Below, piece after piece: positions 56,279-64,000 of a stretch of DNA of 64,000 nucleotides. Below the pieces are notes generated by a model, which was not told the DNA's origin, searched no databases, and was given only the letters and a program-made list of their open reading frames with translations. The DNA lies in contig NC_135018.1 in NCBI RefSeq assembly GCF_051020955.1, positions 7,438,439 to 7,502,438 on the forward strand, read 5' to 3'. Within the stretch, counting starts at the first letter, position 1. The number at the start of each line of letters is the position of its first letter. Position numbers and translations under genes: made by a program. The stretch is from Megalopta genalis. Lineage: Eukaryota; Arthropoda; Insecta; Hymenoptera; Halictidae.

Positions 56279-56955
56279 ATGAGGTGCGTAGACCAGCCGA
56301 TGTTTATTTCGACACGGGTGGCTACCTTCAAGGAAGTTAGGATGAGGGGCGTAGACCAGCCGATGTTTATTTCGGCACGGGTGGCTACCTTTAAGATTAG
56401 GATGAGGTGCGTAGACCAGTCGATGTTTATTTCGACACGGGTGGCTACCTTTAAGATTAGGATGAGGTGCGTAGACCAGCCGATGTTTATTTCGACACGG
56501 GTGGCTACCTTTAAGGTTAGGATGAGGTGCGTAGACCAGCCGATGTTTATCTCGACACGGGTGGCTACCTTTAAGGTTAGGATGAGGTGCGTAGACCAGT
56601 CGATGTTTATTTCGACACGGGTGGCTACCTTCAAGGAAGTTAGGATGAGGTGCGTAGACCAGTCGATGTTTATTTCGACACGAGTGGCTACCTTTAAAGT
56701 TAGGATGAGGTGCGTAGACCAGCCGATGTGTATCTCGACACGGATGACTACCTTCAAGGAAATTAGGATGAGGTGCGTAGACCAGCCGATGTTTATTTAG
56801 ACACGGGTGGCTACCTTTAAGGTTAGGATAAGGTGTGTAGACCAGCCGATGTTTATTTAGACACAGGTGGCTACCTTCAAGGTTAGGATAAGGTGTGTAG
56901 ACCAGCCGATGTTTATTTCGTCACGGGTGGCTACCTTTAAGGTTAGGATAAGGTG
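56279..56955. repeat. 60-bp tandem array, 11 copies
   Basis: Units of GTGCGTAGACCAGCCGATGT, TTATTTCGACACGGGTGGCT, ACCTTTAAGGTTAGGATGAG, some with AAGT inserted (62-64 bp). The unit is 20 codons, giving stop-free frames of over 170 codons on both strands. The last copies change GATGAG to GATAAG. Confidence 0.95.
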
Positions 56956-58447
56956 TTTGGAGAAATTGGTATTAGGGTGCCTCGTAACTTTGTTAGAAAA
57001 GAAATAAAGATATACCTCGAGCGGTTAAGATATATCTTGGTGGGTAATACCAACTACTGGTTCGAAACAGGAGATGGAAATGATTGAACTTGAAACCAAA
57101 GAAAACTGGTATAAACTAATTTATTACACGTTGGGTTTTACAACTGTAAGTAAGTGTCCGCGGACTCTAACGCGCTCTCAGCTTTTCGCACTGAATCGGC
57201 GGGGGCTTCTGACTTGATGTCTAATTACCTATTAGATTGCTCGAAGGAGAATTAAAACTCGATCTTACTAACGTTTCCGCGTCGACGAATGACTCGAAAC
57301 TAGCCCGATTCCCGGTCGCGTTAGGGCCCTTTATATAGTCAGATTTTCTCTGGAAAAATGGTAGTGAGGGTGTTCCTATGTGGTCCGATTCCAGAATCGT
57401 TCGTCGTTGTAACCCCTCGGAGGTACTCGACTCGCGATATACAAATGAACCCCCGGTTGGCTGGCGCCAGCCTGGCGTATGCCTTCAGAAAGGAATATAA
57501 AAAATTCGTGGGAAGATTTTCCGTACGTTACACTGCATTGTGTGACTGCAAGGCTTAACAAACGTTTATTTCCTTTCTCAATCATTTTAATGTGTTGAAC
57601 ATGGTACAATAATATCTTTAAATTCTTTAAATATCTTCGCTATCTTGAAGTTGATCTACTCATTTTTGTCATAAATGCATGAAATGCGGAGTCCTAGTGA
57701 CGGCGCTTAAAAGATCAAATGAATCGATAAATGAAAATTGGACTAATTTTGTGCTTACCGTTGGAGAAAGTGTACGCGTAAGAAATTGATGTTGGAGCGT
57801 CGAAAATTTGATTTCTACCTCGAACGGTTTTCAACTTGGTTTCAAGAGTGAAACTTTGGAGGGCGGTCTCATCCCCCTCGAACTCGAGTTACCACAGCTG
57901 AAAAAATTCGATTCATTGTTTTTGGCTGTGTTCTACAAGCCGACGATTTTCTTGTGGGAACGAACTTCCCTACGAAGTTTTTTAATCAAGAGAGGAACTT
58001 GGTCTTCTCTTCCACAGTTCCTTTTTTTTATGTCCCTTCAAAGAACAAAAGCCAGGAAATTATCAGTTCGCAAATGTGAATCGCTAAAGAATTTTATACT
58101 ATTTTAAGTTGATTGTTTTTAAAATACATTATTCTAATTCGTAATTTTATTATCGTTGTATTTTCTCTTCTGGAAAACTAATATTTGCTTTTCCTTTTTT
58201 TCAGGTATGTATTGCTCCTACTATGGAAATCGACGACGAGATATACGTACATATAAGTAAGTGATACTACAACGATGCTCCCTCGACTCGATTCGTGCTC
58301 AGACAACTTAGACAATTTTTATTTTGCATAAAGGTCCGCAGTCTAATTGTAATTAAATTCCGCGGAACAAATTACCAGGTCGAATTTCGCGGCATCGCCA
58401 ATAGAGAGAAAGTAAGTGGAGCGACCCAGTTCGGGGTTGATACGTTA
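56956..58447. other. no recognised gene; two family T ends
   Basis: CATAAATGCATGAAATGCGG (57670) and TTTTGCATAAAGGTCCGCAG (58322) are family T termini. Frame 57808-58107 (99 codons) has no domain. Confidence 0.45.
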
Positions 58448-58696
58448 TTAACACGTTCCGTGCCGAGCTTTTTTTACTCGAATCTTCACACTTTGATATT
58501 TTACTAAAACTTGATGTATTACGTGCAATTATTAATTCTCGTACACATAACAACGTAACAAAAACTTATCAACGCCCATTCTTGCGGTGGAAATTGATTC
58601 TTCGGTTCTAAATTTCTTGTAAACAATTTGTTCAGTTCACTAAGTAAACATGCAAGCGTGTACCATCGATGGTACACGTGGCACGGAACGTGTTAA
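58448..58696. mobile_element. TTAA MITE with CACGTTCCGTGCC ends
   Basis: 249 bp from TTAACACGTTCCGTGCC to GGCACGGAACGTGTTAA, a perfect 17-bp inverted repeat including TTAA. The palindrome GTACCATCGATGGTAC sits just inside the right end. Confidence 0.92.
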
Positions 58697-59848
58697 CCAT
58701 CATCCGCCGCGATACCCGTTCAAGGTCCACGCCGAAGGTATCAATTCGTCGTCCGTCCGCGGGCAGAGCGAGTCAATCGTCGAAACCCGCCGAAAATCAT
58801 GACGTGCAATTACCGATCAGCATTGGATCCCCAATCAACGGCCGCTCTCTTTTATCCGCGTCTGGAAATGAAAGAGCCCGCGGGGGCTGGAGGATGCGAC
58901 GTCTATCGCGTTCGCCGAGAAACAAAGATTTCAAGAGCCATTTCGGTTGCGAGCGAGCACGGCATAAATCGACGAACCAGGATAATAATAAAGCGGCCCC
59001 GCAATTATAGCCGGGAACAAAAGACCCGGTATGAATCTGCGAATCGGCGGCGATGGCGGAGGAGGAGGACGCGAAAACTGCCGGGGAAGGGAAAGGAAGC
59101 GAAAAAGCAACGGGAAGAAGAAGAGTCGGCGGCTTAAGCGAGACGTCTTTTTCGGCCGGGCGGATGCCAAGCAGCGAGAATCGTGGTTTAATGCGACACA
59201 CGCGTTGATGATGAAAGAAAATAAGTCATGCCGGGGCCGGAGAAAAAAAAACGACGAAACCGCCAGGAAAAACGTTCCGGCATTGACTGCCGTCGCGGAT
59301 TCGGTCGCCGACGGAAGCTTGAACGAGGGGACAATAGTTGAGCACCGCTCGTTAAACCATTAAAAGCACTTTTGTCTTTCGCGACCGGTTAAAAAGCCAC
59401 GGCGACGGTCTCTCGGAGGGTACGACGTCGTCGACAGCAGGACGCTGCATGCCAACTGCCTGTTCTGGTCTTCTTAGGGTCGATTCACGTCTACGTGCTA
59501 GGCTCGGTCGTGCTCCAAGGCCGACTAAGGCCGAATCATTCTTACATCTGATTTATGTTGGAGTGTTCACACTACGCGTGCCAGGCCGCCCGGCATCGTC
59601 CAAACGTGTTCACACTTGCAGACAAGTCCGGACCAGGCTTGCTTCGCCCGTAATCACAAAACAAAGCGATACGGAACTGGTACGATGTGGACAGAGTGCG
59701 CAATATTTCGTTCTAACGTTGCAGGCAATCAACCTGGGAAAGCATTTCGAGTTGACAAGGCATGCAAAAAAAGGAATCTATGAATGCTAGATGGTGACTC
59801 GACTTCTGGTGATTATCTGTGTGATATGCTCAGTTTTGTAACTGTTCA
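58697..59848. other. CpG-rich, no recognised gene
   Basis: Opposed frames of 110-134 codons, all Arg/Ser/Pro-rich, no domain. Confidence 0.4.
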
Positions 59849-59953
59849 CTAGACTGCGGGCCTTTCTGCAAAATAAAAGTTGTTTAAGTTAATTATAAGA
59901 AACACAAGTTTGTTAGAAATGTCTTTCCTCCGTCAGTAATTATAATAAATATA
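59849..59953. mobile_element. Left half of a family T MITE
   Basis: CACTAGACTGCGGGCCTTTC, then AAATAAAAGTTGT and TTAAGTTAATTATAAGAAA as at 1060-1110; interrupted at 59954 by the fold-back MITE F5. Confidence 0.7.
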
Positions 59954-60315
59954 CAGGGTGTCCCAAAAATGTCTCGCAATCCGAAAGTAGGGGATTCCTG
60001 AGGTGATTCGAAGCAACTTTTTCCTTAGCGAAAATGCAATTCGCGGTTTCGTTTAAGAGTTATTAACGAAAAGTGACCAATCAGAGGTGAGATCATTTGG
60101 CGCGAGACGGCCGAGCCAATGAGCGGAACTGGGCTCCGTGCACTCGTTGGCTGGGCTGCCGCGCGCCAGCCGATCTCGCCTCTTATTGGTCAGTGTTTTT
60201 CGTTAATAGCTCGTTAACGAAGCCTCGGAGAAAATTTTCGCAAAGGAAGAAGTTGCTTCAAATGACCTCAGGAACCTGCCATTTCCGGATTGCGTGACAT
60301 TTTTGGGACATCCTG
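59954..60315. mobile_element. Fold-back MITE CAGGGTGTCCC (F5)
   Basis: 362 bp flanked by TA, right end CAGGATGTCCC in complement. Arms mix features of the F1 and F2 types (GCGAAAATGCAATTCGCGG on the left, CCTCGGAGAAAATTTTCG on the right). Confidence 0.9.
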
Positions 60316-60868
60316 TATAATAATTCGTATAATATGTATAAATTCATCCAAAGAACTTACAATTTTATATTTGACCGATTCTCGAAAGGATGCAAAGACA
60401 AAGAAAAGAAAAATTCGAATGTGCCTCGCCTAAAAGTTAATTTCCCGGATCGGGTGTTAGTGTCAGCTTCAGTTTGCGCGAGCACTCGCGACTGACCGCA
60501 GGGGAGCAGCTTCTAATCGGCTTAAACGAGGGTATTCGGAGCACGCGGTCGCCGTTAGAGTCGCGTGACGGGTGCGAAGAACGATTGTCATCGACGTATC
60601 CGTGGCTTCCGCCAGCTTTCTGGCTGTTGGAGGAACTACAGATTTTCTAACGAACCGGATATCCGCATGCATTGGCGGACGAGGTTCCAAAGCTGCCAGA
60701 AATGAGATCCTTCGATAACAAACTTACCCCTCTATAGAGGAGATACTAATGAGAATAACAAATATTCTTGATAGGTAACATAAGCTGCTTCCCAGTCCTG
60801 AGTTCAAATAATGCTTCTGCGATAGAACTTCGACCACCCGAATTTGTTGAAGGAAATCGGTGTACGGT
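60316..60868. other. no recognised gene
   Basis: GC-rich 60440-60700. GTGTCAGCTTCAGTTTGCG at 60460 has an initiator-like TCAGTT but no TATA or frame to support it. Confidence 0.4.
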
Positions 60869-61290
60869 TTATGCAAGACTTACTGGCTTGTAATACTGGA
60901 CTATGTTCTTGGCAATTTGTACAATAAGTTGCATTCTATGTATAGTGGATCATTTTAAATTGAATGAGGATAGGTGTTCTGATAGTGGAAGGTTTACTGG
61001 GTTGCAATACTGAACTAAGGTCTTGATAATTTCTACAATAAATTGCATTGTGTGTATGGATCATTTTAGAGTGAATTAGGATAGATGTTTTGATAATAGT
61101 AGGTTTACTGGGTTGTAATACTGTATTATGTTCTTGACATTTTGTAATATAATAAGCTGCATTCTAAACTGCATCATTTTAGATTGAAATGGATATGTGT
61201 TCTGATAATAGAAGGTTCACTGGATTGCAACATTGGACTAAGTTTATGGCAGTTTGCACAGTAATATTGTACATTGGTTACCTTACATCG
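60869..61290. repeat. 112-bp tandem repeat, nearly 4 copies
   Basis: GGTTTACTGGGTTGCAATAC recurs with starts of the core TTGxAA at 60889, 61002, 61113 and 61225, so 111-113 bp spacing. Units diverge by substitutions and small indels. Confidence 0.9.
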
Positions 61291-62768
61291 AACTATTCAC
61301 ATGTAAAATTTTATTCGCATGTGTTCGTGCAATGGAGAATTCATGTAACAAATATACGGGTAAATCGGAGTTCTACTGTACGTGTACCTTCTATTCATAA
61401 TTTGGTCCAACTGAATTAAAATCACAATGTGTACATATTGCACATTATACCAGCGACGGAGGTAGTTCGTGGGCCGTGTCACGCTGTCTAATTGGCCGTT
61501 TCGGCTAATAGCAAATAGTACTTAGCTCTGTGACTGCGAGGGACGCGTACTGTACATCCAAGAAATCTACAGACTAGCACACTGCATTAATTCGTTTATT
61601 AAACTGAGATAGTTGATCTTTAAATAAGCAGAAACAATTCGACGATGTCTCTACCTTCACAACGCTGCTCCCATTATCTCTGCAGTAATAATATCTTTTA
61701 ACCAACTACAACGATCGGTAATGACTGAACTGCAGGTTTTTATGCATTTATGGCAAGAATAAGTAGCAGAAATATAAAATTGTGAAGCCATAAAAAGAAT
61801 TCAATAACATGGTTCTTCAACTTATCAGTTATTAAAAGAAACAAAATTTACTTTTATTTCTGTTTTCGACGATCGTCTTGGAAAATGTTTATTTTGCATA
61901 ATATTTTTATGCACTTTTCATGAAAATTACTAGTACTACTAGTACTACTTACTCTTTGCCCCTAACCGTATAAAAATGAAAAATTCCACAATGTTTATGT
62001 GTATAACTTATTTAATGCAATGGGATGGGATTATTTTACGGATTATTTTAAACAATCCAACGAGTCACCGCGGTAAAATGAACACCGCACAACTTGAACG
62101 ACAAAATAAGTTTATTAGTAATAAATAAGTTTATTAACAAACACAACAACATGACTTCGCAACGTTGTAATTTCTCTTGAACAAGTACGACTTCACTCGG
62201 TCACGGGGCTCTGCTCCGAATGCCCCGACTTTTCCGTTCCAATTTTCACCCTTGAAATCTTCTACTTCTTCTTTCTCTTCACCGTATCTCATCTTACCAT
62301 TCTCTCTTTCTTGCATACACTCTGCCTCACTCTATCTCACTGGCTATCTCACTCTTGTTTATTCTCTGACTCGCTCGTTCGCGCTCTATCTTTCGGCTGC
62401 AGTCCCAGACACTCCGTAGGCATCCGTCCCATTCATACAGTAATTTACGACACTCGCTCTTGATCACTCTGCCTTTCATTCCCGGAAAAATCCTACAATA
62501 CATCATCGCAAAAATTCATTGCTAAATCTGGACAAATAATTCCGTCGTCTAATCGATGCGTACAATAGAATGACGCAATCGAGCGGAAAAATAAATCTAG
62601 GCTATTACTGCTTCCGTATGAACAGCAAATACAGTAATTTCTCCCGGAAATACCAAGTTTCGGGTTGCTGTGAATTTCCTTGTACTAGTCTTACGTCTAT
62701 GTAATTTATTGCTACATCGATGCGAGTATGTTAAGAAAAACCGTAGAGCTACAAGGTACGTGATCATC
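61291..62768. other. no recognised gene; family T end at 61728
   Basis: AACTGCAGGTTTTTATGCAT with a decayed partner around 61895-61915 (TTTTGCATAATATTTTTATG). CTAGTACTACTAGTACTAC at 61931 is a short repeat. Confidence 0.45.
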
Positions 62769-62845
62769 GAATCGTGGCATCTGGTCTCCGAATTGCCTTC
62801 GAATCGTGGCATGTGGCCTCCGAATTGCCTTCGAATCGTGGCAAA
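62769..62845. repeat. 32-bp tandem repeat
   Basis: GAATCGTGGCATSTGG... starts at 62769, 62801 and 62833. Confidence 0.9.
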
Positions 62846-63147
62846 ATATTAGAAATAAAACAGTTAAGTTATCGTTCTTATTCTAGCATTACTATGTATT
62901 CATATTAATATACACCGGCACGTTGGCCGCTGCCTTCTTTTGCCGACTGTCCCGAGTTTCTATAAAAACGAGCCGCGAGGCTCGAAGAATCGCGACTTAG
63001 TACTCTCACATCTGCCGGTTTCAATTCCGACCTCCGAACATTTCTGGGAGAGATTACTGTAGCTAGTCAACTTTTCGACGAAACAAAAGTAACGAGAGAG
63101 GGTAACTTCTCATCGACAGATCCTCGTAGAAACTGCGGGTATCAAGG
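62846..63147 (+). other. no gene; isolated TATA box
   Basis: TATAAAAACGAGCC at 62961 is a fair TATA box, but no initiator motif or gene was found downstream. Confidence 0.3.
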
Positions 63148-63149
63148 TT

Positions 63150-63194
<45 letters not shown>

Positions 63195-63202
63195 TCTCTC
63201 TC
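63148..63202. repeat. (CT)n microsatellite
   Basis: About 20 CT units, then TTCTCTTTCTC. Confidence 0.97.
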
Positions 63203-63510
63203 TAACTCGATATCGGCTAATTTGCTGCGAACTATTCGACCGGCATCGGCGGTAACGAGATCGATCCGCGACCGATCGGCCACCATAAGCAGATTCCGCG
63301 TGTTCCAGCCGCGTAATCGACGCGGTTCCTCGCGACATAAACTAGCCTAGTCCTAATATCCGGCCGCGACCGATACGCACGGAACGAGGGAATTAGCGTC
63401 GCAACTTGCCGCTGCTAACGACTTTCGAACCCTCTCATTGGAGATCGTGTTGTTTCCTAGAAAAAATCGATGCTGGCCCTCGCGATGATCAAAATGATCT
63501 GGCGAAATGA

Positions 63511-63511
63511 T

Positions 63512-63552
<41 letters not shown>

Positions 63553-63599
63553 CTCTCTCTCTCGTACTCATTTTATTTCTCTATCTCATTCTCGCTCAC

Positions 63600-63651
<52 letters not shown>

Positions 63652-63662
63652 CCTCTCCCTCT
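63511..63662. repeat. Two (CT)n blocks
   Basis: 63511-63562 and 63601-63660, separated by a mixed pyrimidine-rich spacer. Frames coding Leu/Ser runs are by-products. Confidence 0.97.
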
Positions 63663-64000
63663 AACCTTTTGCCTCTCTTTCTCTCATGGCTGTAAATCCA
63701 AATGTTAACTAAATTAAATAAAATAAACTAACTAATTAAATAAAATAAATGTTAACTAAATTAAATTACGTAAATTAAATTGCACTCGAAGTCATTTTAA
63801 TTCTATTTCCATCTTATATGATTTATTTATAGTATTATAATAGTGGATTGTGAATCTAACCGTTGCTTATCCACATGAACGTTAAGCATCTCCTGCAGTA
63901 GTGATGTTACTAAATATTTTTGTATATATTTGCATAAAAATCTTCCGTATACATATATTTGACTGGTGCCAAAAGACGAATAGAATTCAAACAGTAGCTG
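63663..64000. other. AT-rich right edge
   Basis: (AAATTAAATAAAATAAACTAA)-type low-complexity repeats at 63705-63780, then unremarkable sequence to the edge. Confidence 0.5.

Noticed and set aside
56218..56800. 179- and 173-codon frames with 20-residue repeats
   Set aside because: By-product of the 60-bp array; later units carry stops.
58797..59201. 134-codon minus frame with a signal-like hydrophobic stretch
   Set aside because: Overlaps two plus-strand frames of similar length and has no conserved feature.
63470..63695. Leu/Ser repeat proteins
   Set aside because: Frames through (CT)n microsatellites.

Overview
The window looks like nuclear DNA from an insect, most likely a hymenopteran (ant or bee). 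The grounds are long AT-rich stretches alternating with CpG-rich blocks, many microsatellites, a mariner with TTGGGTTGGCAACTAAGT ends, TTAA-flanked piggyBac-type elements, IS630-like DNA carrying a DUF4817 helix-turn-helix, and a Jockey 3' end. No bacterial operon, ribosomal RNA or tRNA gene was seen. I found no host protein-coding exon I could defend. Most open frames are short, occur on both strands of GC-rich DNA, or are by-products of tandem repeats whose unit length is a multiple of three. The window is probably intergenic or intronic, and its content is mainly mobile DNA and satellites.

Layout. 1-535 is a 56-bp satellite. 2.27-4.03 kb is a cluster of adjacent TTAA elements. 7.2-8.5 kb holds several MITEs, including a 488-bp fold-back. 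10.35-11.17 kb is a minisatellite. 12.27-12.85 kb is an internally deleted mariner. 14.4-16.0 kb is an IS630-like element disrupted by a piggyBac derivative. 16.2 kb is an AT minisatellite. 17.2-18.94 kb is a head-to-head pair of TTAA elements. 20.07-20.75 kb is a TAG/TAA triplet array. 25.3-26.35 and 31.3-32.9 kb are rearranged copies of one block containing LTR-like repeats. 29.9-30.4 kb is a Jockey remnant. 35.8, 56.3 and 60.9 kb are tandem arrays. 49.9-51.6 kb and several other GC-rich blocks could hold untranslated exons or promoters but have no recognisable product. 55.2-56.2 kb holds two inverted-repeat elements. CT/GA microsatellites dominate 63.1-63.7 kb.

The most informative element is a piggyBac-derived family (full copies at 3015, 14765, 36811 and about 51671; a fragment at 2368). 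Each full copy is 639-684 bp, TTAA-bounded, and keeps an acidic N-terminal reading frame (72 residues) and, in another frame, the C-terminal cysteine-rich DNA-binding domain. The catalytic core between them is gone. All four copies share the same fusion, so the family spread after the deletion, presumably using an intact transposase elsewhere. One copy sits inside the DUF4817 frame of an IS630-like element, and that frame resumes when the insert and one TTAA are ignored. Two copies share a 470-bp flank 48 kb apart in inverted orientation, yet their end sequences say they are not each other's closest relatives.

All calls come from reading the sequence. No database or folding computation was run. 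Repeat boundaries are good to a few bases where terminal repeats are clear and to tens of bases elsewhere.
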